64,000 nt of DNA from Latrodectus hesperus (Eukaryota > Arthropoda > Arachnida > Araneae > Theridiidae). Every line of letters starts with the position of its first letter. Positions within the stretch are counted from its first letter, which is position 1. Where the stretch lies: assembly GCA_037975125.1 (NCBI GenBank), contig JAJQOW010000227.1, positions 1-64,000 on the forward strand. Reading direction: 5' to 3'. Both the position numbers and the translations under genes were made by a program. The notes below the pieces were generated by a model that was given only the letters and a program-made list of their open reading frames with translations, was not told the DNA's origin and searched no databases. Of this stretch, positions 1-14,099 are shown one piece after another.

Positions 1-1424
1 AGAAGCAACTATATTTGTAATTCATAATTATTTCTATCTTTTCAAAACCAAATTCGAAATAATTTTATTGAACATTTTTTGCTTGTAATAGCCTGTCAAT
101 TGCATAAAATCAAATTTTTCAAGCAAAGTTTCTTATATGGAATTAAATATTATTAAAGAGATAAAAATAACTAAACAAATGTTCAGTACAAAAATTAATT
201 GCATGTTTTGTCTTTTTAAGATAATTATATATTTGAAAAATCTTTTAAAGGAAGTAATTAATCTCGGTATAGTATTTTTAATTTAATTTTGTGAACATTA
301 TTTATCATAGTTTCTTTTTGTATTACAAAGCCTTTTTGTACAAAAACTGATGTGGAATCATTTAAATTTAGATTTTGAATTTATCTTCCTGCAAGTAAAA
401 TTTTAGAGGAAATTAGAAAAAAATTAGAATTAATAATTGAAATTCATTTATGCTGATATGTTACATTTATGTTGTTTTGACATAGAAATTACAAACTTTA
501 TCTAAAGTTTTGACAATATTTCGATAAACCTTTATTTGTTTGATGCTTATTGGTTTCTTAAAAATTCCTTTCAGATTCTATTACTACAATTTAATGTGAC
601 GTCTTTAGATGCTTGTAACTTTATTATGATAAACATGTTTTAATAACGAGACTCTAAAAAGTTTTGATGGCTAAGTCTTTATGACTGTGAGCTGATATAT
701 TAAGCAAATATAATAATCGTTATACATAAAGGCTGATAGTTAAGTTTTATATTGGCCTTTAGAAACTATGTAATATAGACATGATGAAGAATATGTAATG
801 CATTGATAATAAGACCAATGATTTTAAAAATATTTTCATGGAAAAACCTTATTTCAACAGAGTATCTACAACATATATTTAAAAAATTGTAGATGTTTAA
901 CCGTTATTTTTGCTTTATCTCTGATTCTGATATAGTTTCTATCTTCTATTCCAAAAATTAAGACATCAAATTTTCTCAATGTTTATTAGTAATCAAAAAT
1001 ATTTTAGAAACCCATTCAATAATAGATTGTGAACATTCTTATGTATAGGATAAAGTATTAAATTTCCAGTAGATTACAAAATATGACAGGGTATTACTTG
1101 CCACTATAAGCCCGTGAAAATCATAAAAATATTATGAAGTGTTGAATCTCGAATAGTTGATACAAAATCAGTAATAGAAAATGTTGATTTATAATAAAAC
1201 AATGCAGATACAAAGTAATAATATATAAACTATACATATTTCTGTGAAAGAAATAATGCTCAGAAAAGATACATGTTTCTAACATCGTAGTTACAAAACA
1301 GCAAATAATAAAATTAACTCTAATAATTTATTCAGAAACAGTACAAGAAGTAAGTGAAATGAAGACACAAAAACAATTTAACTATATATATTACCATATA
1401 ATCTTTCCAGCACACCCATAGTTA
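1..1424. other. no feature recognised
   Basis: AT-rich sequence with no credible open frame, repeat or RNA seen. Confidence 0.5.
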
Positions 1425-1853
1425 ACTGATTGGTTTAGGCTCTCATTATTGGAAGGTAGTGTATTCTATTCCCGACCGAATAGAAGATCCGCCATGTTCA
1501 TTTATGGTTTAAGAGACACGTACTATATGACGTGATTACAAATGCCTGTAAGGGTTGCAACAGTATGCTTCCCTGTAACCAGCCCTGAGTTGGGCTCCAC
1601 CAGTTATATCGAAGCAGCCGGTGGAGTCTTTGGGATTTTGAAGCAGGGACCAAGAAGAAGACTCCCAATACTTTGCCTGACACCTCCAGAGGTATCATTT
1701 TACTTGAAGGACATTGCAACCACGCCCAGCTTTCAAGTGCCCCAACCGCCATTATAAACACGATGAATCTTCGGTTAAGCCGAGATTCGAACTCACTACC
1801 TTCCGATAATGAGAACGACAACCTAACCAACCAGACCACCGAAGCCTGCCGTT
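1425..1853 (-). repeat. tRNA-related element with inverted ends
   Basis: The minus strand starts with a tRNA-like head (GGTTGGTTAGG box A-like, then GAGTTCGAATCTCGG box B-like) at about 1,850-1,765. The body is relatively GC-rich. A second, degraded copy of the same head lies at the other end in opposite orientation (1,425-1,490: GGTTTAGG, then ATTGGAAGGTAGTG). This looks like a SINE-type repeat with tRNA-like sequence at both ends. Short open frames inside it are not credible genes. Confidence 0.6.
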
Positions 1854-1854
1854 A

Positions 1855-2215
1855 GGGTAGTGGTAACTTAGTGGTTAGAGCATTGACCTTCCATCCGGTA
1901 GCGTGGGGTTCAACTCTCAATGCCACCAAAAACCCACCGAGTACATGCGATATACGTGCTCGTTAAATATGTGGAATTAGAAGTCCTGTGGTCAATCGCT
2001 CAGTTATCAAGGGCGAAAATTCCTTCCCCCTCGAAATCAATGTCAAAATTGAGGGTGTGAATCCTCTGGTGAGGCCATCTATCGGAGCAATCTTAGAGCA
2101 AAGTCATACTTTCACCTTCGTGGTGCTCTGGTTATATGAAAGACGCACTCTATTGACTTAAATTCTCATAGCCGTTAACACAGCGAGCTAAGCTTGTATA
2201 AGTGTCGAAAATAAC
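1855..2215 (+). repeat. tRNA-derived SINE, family 1, copy 1
   Basis: The head has a tRNA-like promoter (AACTTAGTGGTTAGAGCATT; then GGGGTTCAACTC). It continues with the family body: CCACCGAGTACATGCGATAT, AAGTCCTGTGGTC, GGTGCTCTGG and GACGCAC. At least four other copies occur in the window (8,584; 18,283; 32,915; 58,261). Confidence 0.85.
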
Positions 2216-4138
2216 TAGACAAATGTCTGTATGTGAAATAATATATCTGGGTATAGTAGGCAAGTTTTAATGTTCTTCTGCTTAGTCTCTATAAATTACG
2301 ATGATGCCATATCCACTGATGCCCCACACAAAAGGTTTAAAATATGATAGTTGGATGATGGAAAGTAACTTTTCAGCACTTATTTATCAATATTTCTTCG
2401 TTATTATCAATTCATTAATCATTAAAAGAATTAAGAGAAATCACACTAAAAGAGTTTACAGAATGATGGAAATGAAAGGCAGACTAACACAATGAATATT
2501 TAAAGATGTTTTTGTTTCAAATTATTTGTATGTTTTCTGCCTTATTGAAATAGTGTTATCTGCAGCTACAAAGATGAATTGCGCTCTGTCACTTTGGGAC
2601 ATCTAATAGGAATCTCATGCGAGAGTAACTTAAAGTGTGAAGAAATCTAAACTGTCTAATAATTGTATGTGCCTAGTGCAGCGTCTAGTATGCCTAATAA
2701 AAAGTATGAGCGCAATAAATGTCTGCATTAGTCACATAAAAAGAAGATAATTTTATACATTGGGTCATTTTCTTTTTCACTTTTGCTCCCTGCATCTTCG
2801 TAGGGAGTTAATTTTTTTCTTCTTAAATTTCGATATTTATTATTTTCAAGCAAATAATTAGTTAGAGAATTGTCAAAAAATAATGATTTATACTACTTCA
2901 AGTCTTTTATTTAATGATGCTTTATTAAATTTAAATGTCTTTAATAAAATCTAACATAAAGAGGTTTTTTTGTTTGAAGATTCTACTTATAATAAAATCT
3001 CTTATAATATCCGTATGTATACAATTTATTTGTAGTTTCTGTAGGTTTTAGAATATTTCTTGAAAACTTGAATGAACTTATGTGTTTTTGAAATTCAAAA
3101 TGGGATCTGCGTTCCATCAACTTGTAGTTCTGAAGATGTAAGGAAACTTGCATCAGGAGGTACATATATCTGAAGCTTCATTATGGAATACTAAATTTAC
3201 TTTAATTATTCAATTGAATATATTCATGCTATATATTATGGTCAAATAATGATGCAATAAATTTTGTTATATAAAGTATGTTGGTGTTGTCGTTGTCATA
3301 ATAATGCAGGCTCTTATAAAAAATTTAAAGGTTTTTCATTAACTATGACTTTTATCATGTGATACTGAATATGCATACTAACGTAGTCGAATCTTCCGGT
3401 GAGATTTCAAAAAATGAAACATTTTATTTTTAGACCCACAACTTTGTAGTTGTAAACGGTTGCCTTGATTAACTAAGTTGAATTTTGTATAGGCTATAAA
3501 ACTTAGGATTTTACAAATCAAATTGAATTGTTGAAAATAAAGTTAGATTAATTTTATACATATAAACTGATAGACTGTTATGAATCAATTCCTTCAACAT
3601 CTGAAATTATAATTCTTATCAATGAAAAATTTATTTATCAACTGATATCAGTGACATTTTACGTAAAACTTATGAAAAGTTTATTATTGCTTTAAATACT
3701 GCAGATTTTATGGATTAAAACGGTAACTGAATAAAAATTTTGAAAACAAATATATGTATCTAAATGTTGATCTATCATAACAGAAATGATAAAGAATGTA
3801 TGAATTTTTCTATAAAATATATAAGGCAGTTAAAGTTAATTATTTTGAGAAAAAATGCCGATTCCTTTATTAAATTTATTTCAGTATACATTGCATTGTT
3901 TAACATCATTCTATATCACTTGTAATAAATACCATTATTTCTTATACCGTCTTCATACAGCAATGAAACAAAGTGGATTTGACTTTGATGTGATTGTTCG
4001 GAATTGAGAAACCAAAGTTTAGAGAAAATTGTTTTTGGTAATACTCAAATAGGTATAATGTAAGAAGTGATTTTTTAAATAAATTGTGAAATACACTTTA
4101 TTATTGTAATAAAATTTGAGCATTATAAGAAACAATTG
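2216..4138. other. no feature recognised
   Basis: AT-rich; short open frames lack family resemblance and biased composition. Confidence 0.5.
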
Positions 4139-4140
4139 TA

Positions 4141-4354
4141 TTAGGTTTTTCTGGAAAGTTATTTCGTTTTTTATAAAAATGAAAAACGTATATCGAATGA
4201 AAATTTTATTGAATTGTATACAGACAATTCTAGTGCAATAGCTTTTGCCATATCTTTGGTAGTACCATTAAACCACTCTCTAAAAATGGTTGATTTTTAC
4301 TTGCAAAAATTGAATCCAGGTGGGAAAAACGAAATTACTTTCCGAACAACCCAA
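4141..4354. mobile_element. mariner deletion derivative (MITE-like)
   Basis: The 214-base element has mariner ends like those of the full-length copy at 35,812: TTAGGTTTTTCTGGAAAGTT at one end and ACTTTCCGAACAACCCAA at the other, flanked by TA. The interior retains only end-proximal sequence (TTTTGCCATAT). It is a non-autonomous internally deleted copy. Confidence 0.85.
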
Positions 4355-4356
4355 TA

Positions 4357-5020
4357 TTTTATTATACTTTAAAAATGTTTTTCAGTAATTTAGATCCTAA
4401 CAGCCAGAAATGGAAGCGACCAATTATATCTTCGATGAATTTCAAACTATAATAAATTTCATATAAAAAGGTATTGACTTTATATTAAACATATAATGCA
4501 ATTTTTTTCCCTTTACATTTTTCCCTAAGTTTTCTACTTCAAAAGCTATTTTAAATACTTCCCTATGTTTCAGTTTTTAGTGTATCGAAGTCGAATATTG
4601 AAATTATTCTTTTTGAAACAATTTTAGTTTTGCTGTTTAAGTACAATATTTGTAATTTAATGCATTTTATCTATACTGATTCATTGTTCTACATAAAAGT
4701 ATTCATTTTTGATAAAAGTCATTTTTTTATAATCAGTATTTTCAACAAAAATATAATCACAAATATATTTACAAAATATAACTATAATATTCAATGAAAA
4801 GTTTCACAAATTAGAAGAAATAATTTAAAAAGTTATTTCATATGTAATAATTTTATTGATGAAAATATAACTATCTTTCTCATAATAGTGCCGAGTTTAA
4901 TTGAAATATAATGCTTCAAAGTAAATTAGCATCAAGAAATCTATTTAAAAACTGCTTTTTTTTAAAAAAAAAACTTATGAAACAACCAGTTCAGAATTAT
5001 AAATTTTTAAGAAAAACCTT
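4357..5020. other. no feature recognised
   Basis: AT-rich spacer between the mariner MITE and the family 2 SINE. Confidence 0.5.
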
Positions 5021-5295
5021 GCCGCCCTACTTGTCTAGTGGTCAGCGTGCCTGACAGTGAATAGTGAGGTCCTGGGTTCGAATCCCGGTTCAGGTGTTTA
5101 TGTAATTTATCTATCTATAATGTCTTTGTCCTTTCCTTGTATGAATGGATTGTGAATGGTTGCCTACCCTATAAACGGGTACCTATAGCATGTGTGTACT
5201 GAGGAAGTCAAACTTCACACCAAAATATGGTTCAGTTGGAAAAGTGGAGCACCTCACATTATAATGTCAGCCTAACTGGCACACAACATCCTTAA
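5021..5295 (+). repeat. tRNA-derived SINE, family 2, copy 1
   Basis: The head resembles a tRNA gene (TGTCTAGTGGTCAGCGTGCC; GGGTTCGAATCCCGG) but is followed by a SINE body: ACGGGTACCTATAGCATGTG, GGAGCACC and a 3' end with AACTGGCACACAACATCC. A second copy lies at 42,633-42,885 on the minus strand. Confidence 0.82.
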
Positions 5296-8200
5296 AATAA
5301 ACCGAATAATTCTGATAACTTCCATATTTTTATAAATATTTCAATCGAGAAACTTTGATGCATTTAGCAATATTTCTTAACTAATTAAATTAAATTAATT
5401 GAATATCAAAAAAACAAATAAAACTTTCTATAAATTGAAAGAATGCTGCATATTTGTAAAAAAGAAAAAGTCGATTCAAAACTTCCAAATACATTTATTA
5501 AAAAAGCATTGTTAAATTAATTGATATTGTAATAAATTCTATTATTACAAAAGTGGTATATGTATATACAACTATTATAGAAAGAAACCTCCATACAAAG
5601 ATAGTTTTTCAAAACTTTCAATACGGTATTTACATTTCTTTCTAAAACTCATAACATGTTTCTGTGATAGGAATTTTAGCATATTTTACAAATTAATTTT
5701 CAAAACATACTTTTACCAGTAGTCTTAGGGCATGCATAAAGAAGTATACCTCGGAATACAGACTTAATATTTTTTGTTTAAATTGCAAAGTACCAGAAAC
5801 AACACTCTAGACCAACAGCCTACAACAGAACATTTTTTAATTCAATATTTTGCAATTTGACCCTCTTTATTTTCATTTATATTTTTTAATCATAAATATT
5901 CCCAGATATATTTTTTTCATATCTATTTAGCTGTTTTGAAGAATGAATTCAAATAATATAATCTGATGGCTTGAAAAAATCTGCTGTACTTTATGTAAAT
6001 ATTAATATTGTGACACTTATAACTCTTATAAAGGTATTACTATATTCTCAAAGAAATGTAGGTAGTTAAACCCCAAAAAGAGTATAGGACAAAAAAATTG
6101 TATTATTTGTTTGAAAAAATTCCTCATTTCATATAGATTTTTAATTACGCTTAAAAAATACAACTCTTTGCATTCCAAAATTAATACGCTAAAACAGGAA
6201 ATAGGGTCTTTAATATTAGTTAACTTATATTGATTCTTTTTTAAAGGATGACTCAAGTTCTCTAAAAAAAAGATCTCAATAATGCATTATTAAGGATTTT
6301 TCATAACAGCCAATGAAATTTTCTTTCCCGGCTCAATAGTATCAACAACCCTAAAACCTCAACAGTTACCAAGATTCGGTTCATACATCTTAATGCTGTT
6401 CTCCAACTTAATAAGCTGTCCGTTAACCGAGATAAAGCCATCACAGCTTCTGCCATCAGTATAAATCTGTAGCTTTCAACAAACTTCTTGGTGATCTAAA
6501 TCTGTAACTTATCACCAAGAATTTTGTGAATAGTTTCCAAAATGAGCTATCTAAGATAAACTATATAATGAAGATCAGCACTAACGAAGAATGAATTGCA
6601 AAACAACACAGCAATTGTCTTAAAACAAGCTAAAATGATGCAAAGAGCTTTGCTTTGCCGGCAACTTTCACTTTAAAAAAGTTTAAGTGGGGTTTTTTTT
6701 CACTTAATAAGAGGATTGTCGTTTCATTGTGTGTTATGCCACAACTAGAAATTTATTTTGTTGATCGCTATAAATTATTTTGTAGTTATTGTACCAGCAT
6801 ACTTTCCTGATCCTAGCCCAGAGTTTGGACATAAATAATATATTTATCACAAAATATTTATCAGAAAAATCCTACTCTGGACCTGAGAAGGTCACTTTTA
6901 TGCAATATTGTGTTCCTTGGGCAGTTATTGTTAAGAACAAAATTATCTCTGAAAGAAAAATTCTTTCTAATTGATTAAGGTTTCTGCATAGGCAGATTTA
7001 AAAATTTTTATATCATATACGGAGACGAGATAAATATGTACATGTTTATAAAGCCTTGTGCCTTTATACTATCAGAAATGTATTTTAAATTTTTAGTTTC
7101 AATTTACTTCTAAAAACCAAATTATTCATTAGAGCATAGCCAAGATTTTTTAATACATGTAATATGTCCACCTTTTAGTCTTCTATCTAAAAAAAGTGTT
7201 AGAATATGCAAATATAAATTGGCGGTAAATGGCGGTAAAGGAAATATGTTTTTAGAAATTAAAAACTACATTGAACTTAAAAGCAAAGTTTCTTAAGTTA
7301 AAAGAAGAATAAGTATCTTGCTCAGGAGAAGGAAAACTTGTGATTTCTTCTTCAAATAAAACCACCAACACTCGACCCATCATTAGTCTCACTTCAATTA
7401 TAGTGAGGGAAAGAGTTAACTACATAGAGCTAAAGGAAATTTTTTGGAGAATGTGCAGACACATTCTGAAGCTTTCTCACTCAGAAACCCCTTCTTCTTA
7501 AACTTCACTTTAATGTTCTTCTTTTCAAATGTTAGCAAGTGACTGGAAAATTTTCATTAAATTCAAAAATTTCATTGTAGTCTACTTATAAGAAAAAATT
7601 TTCAAACACTGTTACATATTTTAGACATCTCTAAGAAGGCAGTTTCTCTGTGGTTTATGGATTTTTAGTTTTGGAAATCCTTGACTTTTTCACTGAAATA
7701 TAAATTCTTGATGCACCATTGCAGTGACTTTTTTAAGAATATACTATATTTAGTAATAAGTAAGCTATTATGGTGGAGAAAATAAGCAAATCACCTGAAT
7801 AACTTTATTCCTGAATTTATAGGATATGCTGGTCAAAACTCGGTTTGAATCATTCGCTTATTTCTGTTTTCAAACTGAAGTGATGTGTGAAATTTTCTAA
7901 TCCTTTTGTACAGATGCTGTTTCAGTGTTCCAAAAAGTGATATATTTTTCACTTAAGTTATAACAAAAGTGATAAAATGTATTCCAAAAAGTAATTAAAT
8001 GTATATTATTAATAAGAAACATTTTTCATACATATTACAATAGACTCCATTCAATCCGTAGGGTCTACTGAAACCTATATCTTAGAATCTCAGATACTTA
8101 CTGGTGAATTATTATAAAAAGGTTTTGTTACTTTATGAATTAATATAAGATAAAAAAATATGTTTACTTTACCAGCAGAAAATGAGTTTGCTTTTTCAAA

Positions 8201-8583
8201 TAGGAAAAATAGCACACAATTACACCGGAATTTTATTATCATGGAATGTCGGTGTTAGAAAAATTGCCTGAATTATATAAAATTTAATAATCTAAATGTC
8301 AGTCGCATAAATGCTGCGTTCTGACGTATGTATGCATTATAAATATTTGCGGTTTATGAAACACGTGGTTGAGTTAACGCTACTGCTATTCCCCTCTTTA
8401 TCATCCCAATAAGCTTTACATTTATCACGTACATACCATAACAAGTTAATAGAAAAAATTAAACTAAAATTTTTAAAGGGAGCCATATTTTATTCAACAT
8501 TTATCCTCATTTAAGGTAAATGAGGATAATTTAAATAATACAAGAAAATAGAACTATTAATCCATATTATTAAGATATTTTAG
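5296..8583. other. mostly featureless AT-rich DNA
   Basis: Apart from the possible relic at 6,300-6,660, nothing was recognised. Open frames at 6,026-6,256 and 6,789-6,974 look incidental. Confidence 0.45.
6300..6660 (-). other. possible old coding relic
   Basis: Less AT-rich than its flanks. One minus-strand frame contains IYTDGRSCDGFISVNGQL, which resembles the first RNase H block (YTDGS) of LINEs, but no second motif was found. Confidence 0.2.
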
Positions 8584-8966
8584 GCTGTGGTAGAGCCGAG
8601 TGGTTTAGGCATCGGCCTTCCATTTGGAAGGGTGGGGTTCGATTACCAACGCCACCAAAGACCCACCGAGTGCATGCGATATATGTGCTCGTTAAATCCA
8701 TGGAATCGGAAGTCCTGTGGTTGGTCATTGAGCAGTTACCATGGGTGCAATGGTCTGGAGAAAATTTCCTCCTCCTTCAAATCAATGCCAAAATTGAGGG
8801 AATGGATTCTCTGGCGGTGCCATGTATCTGAAGATTTAAAAAAAGAACAAAGACGTACTTTCACCTTCGTGGTGTTCTGATTACAATGAAAAACGCTCCC
8901 TATTGACTTAAATTCGTATAGCCAAGGCATAGCGAGTTTGGCTTTCGCAAATGTCGTAAGCAACAA
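8584..8966 (+). repeat. tRNA-derived SINE, family 1, copy 2
   Basis: Most complete copy. It has box A-like GAGCCGAGTGGTTTAGGCAT, box B-like GGGTTCGATTACC, the shared body and the 3' end AGCGAGTTTGGCTTTCGCAAATGTC. Open frames across it on both strands are repeat-derived. Confidence 0.88.
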
Positions 8967-9542
8967 CAAGATATTTTAGCTAATGACATCATATAACAAA
9001 CACTTAATAATGAAGATTCACCCATGAACTTCAGTACTCGTTGTAATAAAATTTCTTACAATCCGAATGTTTTTATAGAATTCCTGAGTAAAATTACTCA
9101 AGATATACACAGCATTAAAAAGTAGAGCAGTTTAAAGATTTTCTATGTTGTATTATTACTCCTTTCAAGTTCAGTATATTATATCAGCATATTATTTATT
9201 ACAAGCATATAACAATATAGTTAAGCAAACCATCAGTAATTGTGATTGTTCACAGGTGACCAGATTTTACATAAGAATAAATTTCACTCCGAAATCTCTG
9301 ATCAAAAAGTTGATTTCATTTTTGATTCAAACCAGTCATTTATTATTCAGAATTATAATTTTATTGGTGTTCACAATCAAAATTATTTCATGTTTCCAAG
9401 ACTCTGTAAACTAATGTTACATTTTTATTTTGTGTGTGCATCTTGCATTTAAATAAATATAACTAAATAAACTACTGTTATCATAATTTAATTTATAAAA
9501 TTCTATTCTTTGTATTTAAATAAAAATTTATAATTTATACCG

Positions 9543-11255
<1,713 letters not shown>

Positions 11256-11688
11256 TGTTACCGAACATAAATATCTCTGACACGAACTCACATCTGTTGC
11301 GCGACTGCCGAGCTACTGCCAAAGAAACCTCAGTTGATACTGAGGCTTAGGAAGAATCTTTTCTGAATGAATATTAGATATTTCCTTTGTTTCTTTTTTT
11401 AATGTAGTATGCTGTTTATGTTTAGTAATTATATGTTTGTTGTAAAGTTAATTTCGATTAAATGTGTTAAACTAACTGCAAGACTCCAATGTTTATTGAG
11501 AATAGAAATTATTTGTCGATTATTAATAAACTCATCAGAAAAAGATCGTGGAGGTTCTTGGTTGTAAAAAGGTAAGTGAAACTTACTTTTTTACTGAAGA
11601 AGTACCTTTTCACTGAAGGCCGAAGAAGTGAAACTTACCTTCCGTTATGATAAATAGTTTTTTGCAATTTTTAATGATAAAATTGACA
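11256..11688 (+). repeat. probable 5' LTR
   Basis: Runs from TGTTACCGAACATAAAT to ATTGACA, i.e. TG...CA ends, 433 bases, ending three bases before the primer-binding site. The boundaries are inferred from that geometry only because no second LTR is available for comparison. It contains a short internal repeat (GTGAAACTTAC twice, near 11,577 and 11,630). Confidence 0.6.
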
Positions 11689-11691
11689 CTT

Positions 11692-11709
11692 AGGCGCCCG
11701 AACAGGGAC
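11692..11709 (+). other. tRNA-Lys-type primer-binding site
   Basis: AGGCGCCCGAACAGGGAC matches 17 of 18 bases of the complement of the tRNA-Lys(UUU) 3' end; only the first base differs. Position and sequence together support a retroelement leader. Confidence 0.85.
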
Positions 11710-11928
11710 TGCCACGTAAAGGACTTTTATTGACTATTAAACATTGACTGTTACTTACCATTTATTAATAACGAATGTCTTACATGTTTGAAAATCAAAA
11801 ATATAATATGCAGCATTTAATAACTGACAATAATTTGTAGTAAGATAATAATTGATACTAATACCGAGAGAGAGCGAGAGAGAGATTATTTTATAAAAGA
11901 ATAATTTATATTGATTGTTACTAACATA

Positions 11929-13235
11929 ATGGTTGAAGAATTAAATAAATTAAAGCGAACGTGAGGATTTCTTAGAGCTTCTGTTACGATGCAGATTGCT
12001 AAAATCGAATCTGACCGTCAGAAATCGGATGTTTGTGTAGAGGAGTCAGAAGAATCTCTTGAAGTTTTTTATAAAAAATGTGATTTATTAAACTTAATTG
12101 ATTCGTAAATTGAAAGTTTCCTTTGATTGACGAATATATACAATTGAGGAGGAATTTGCCGGTGTCGAAGAATATCAAGAAAAAATAACCAGAACAAGAT
12201 TTCGCACACCTTAATGTTAATTAAACATTTAAATGCTGGAACTGAAACCAATAATTCCATTAAGGAAAATAATATTTCTCATAACAGTTCTTTCAAAATC
12301 CAATTCGAACACTGCAAAAGAAAGATAAAAATTGCCAAAATTAATTATTCCAAAATATTTTGGAGAGATTTCTGAGTGGTTGAATTTTTGGAATAATTTT
12401 AATTTAATCCATGAAAATGTAAACTTAAACAAAATTGATAAATTCATTTATCTTAAATCTTTTTGGGAGGTTCAGAATTTATTGCAATTGATATGGTTTA
12501 GAGTTAACTCCAGAACATATAATGATTACGCAATTAATTTAGTGAAACTACGATTTAGTGATAAAAATATTTTAATAAATATACACATTGAAAACCTTCT
12601 CTAAACAAACTGATTAAAAAACTCTAATGACGTGAAAAATTTCGGGAACATTTTTAATAATATTCAAAAGAATATCAAAAGCTTAGAAAATGTATCTGTG
12701 AAAAAGGAAAGCTAGTTCCAATATTAACTAAATTATTGCCTCGCGATCTATTGTTGGAATTTAATAAAAGACAAAAAAAAAACCTTTCTAGTGAAATTCA
12801 TGAGCTGCTCGAATTTTTATCTGCGCAACTCACAGCCAGAGAAATGACTTTCCTAACTTTGAACTCCTCAGTTTCTGAAATCAAAACACCACCTGCTAGA
12901 ACGATGAGTCATATAGAGAAAGATTCTAGGCGACCCTTATCCGCAGCTGCATTAGTGAATGAAAATGTTGAAGAAAAGATAAATGGAAAATTATTTGCTT
13001 ATTTTAGAGATCGCCTAAACATTGCTCTGCTTCCTGCAGGAATAATTTGTGTTAGATGAAAAAATAGGCATTTGTGAGTGTTCTAACTCTTATTTTCGTT
13101 GTTTAAATGATAACATTGAAAAGAGACATCTCTCCTCTTCTTGGAAGGCTAACATTGAGTGTGAGATATGTTCCGGCAGGCACTTACTATAATGTACATG
13201 GGAAGAAAAATAAAGGGGAAGGGGACAGGAGAAAA
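11929..13235 (+). pseudogene. BEL/Pao gag pseudogene
   Basis: Starts MVEELNKLKRT, then a stop. Later frames include QIAKIESDRQKSDVCVEES, IPKYFGEISEWLNFWNNF, NKIDKFIYLKSF and LRFSDKNILINIHIENLL. A zinc-finger-like end reads IECEICSGRHLL. At least six stops or shifts are present. The sequence is characteristic of BEL/Pao Gag, whose protein packages the element RNA. Confidence 0.8.
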
Positions 13236-13271
13236 GAATATAATTCCGCTCCTTAGAAAACAAAACCCGAT

Positions 13272-13880
13272 ATGGACTACGCTTTAAGTAACATCGACAG
13301 TAAAGAAAAAGAAATGTTGCAAACTCTTATTGTGAATATTTCGGAGGGTAAACAAAAATATTTATTTCGAATGAAAATTGATACTGGTTACTCTTGCAGT
13401 TATTTATCGGAATTTGCAGCACGTAAGTTAAAATTAAAGAATGTTGGGCAGGAAACTGTTGTACATGGATTATTTGGGGGTTCGAAGAAAAAAGAAACGC
13501 ATAAAAATATGATTAAGTTAAATAATGTAGACTATAGTTTTACATGTACATTAAATGTAATGGAACAGAAAACAATTTTTGCCCCGATTCCGAAATTGGA
13601 AAATAGAGAAATTATAAAAGAATTAAGAGGACTGGGCATTTATCCTAGTGATGTTACTATAAATGAAAATCTCTGTTTATATAAAAAGAATAAAAATGAC
13701 ATTCACGGACTCATAAGCGCAGATTATGCGGGAGAATTGTTTACTGGAGAAAATAGATATCTGTCGAAGGGTCTTATTGCTATGAATACGCATTTCGATT
13801 GGACTATAATGGGGAGGATTGGGGAAACTACTTATGTAAATGAAGTACTTTTGTGTCTCTCCATGTTAGCGATTTAAAAA
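13272..13880 (+). pseudogene. BEL/Pao protease region
   Basis: A 201-residue open frame, the longest intact part of the element. It contains the aspartic protease motif IDTGYSCSYLSEFAARKLKL, flanked by LQTLIVNISEGKQKYLFRMK and followed by the linker towards RT (ADYAGELFTGENRYLSKGLI). It ends at TAA after LCLSMLAI. It is expected to cleave the polyprotein but cannot do so without upstream and downstream frames. Confidence 0.82.
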
Positions 13881-14099
13881 TTTCTGTCTTATGGTCACTT
13901 GACTCACTGGGAATAATGAAACTAAGTATTTCTCAAACAGTATTGGAGATTGAGGAAGTTCGATGAGAAGAGATGAAGATGGTAGATATGAAGTGTCTCT
14001 CTCCTGATTGCGGGTTCACCCGGAATTATCAGATAATCGATATCTTGCCGAAATGCGTTAGAAGTCATGCGTAAAGGCTCTTCAGAAAAGAGACTGTCT

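Noticed and set aside
5030..5100. tRNA gene candidate with good B box
   Set aside because: Part of a SINE with a shared body and a second genomic copy; no clear acceptor stem.
8587..8969. 97- and 77-residue frames on both strands
   Set aside because: Both lie within a family 1 SINE that recurs in the window.
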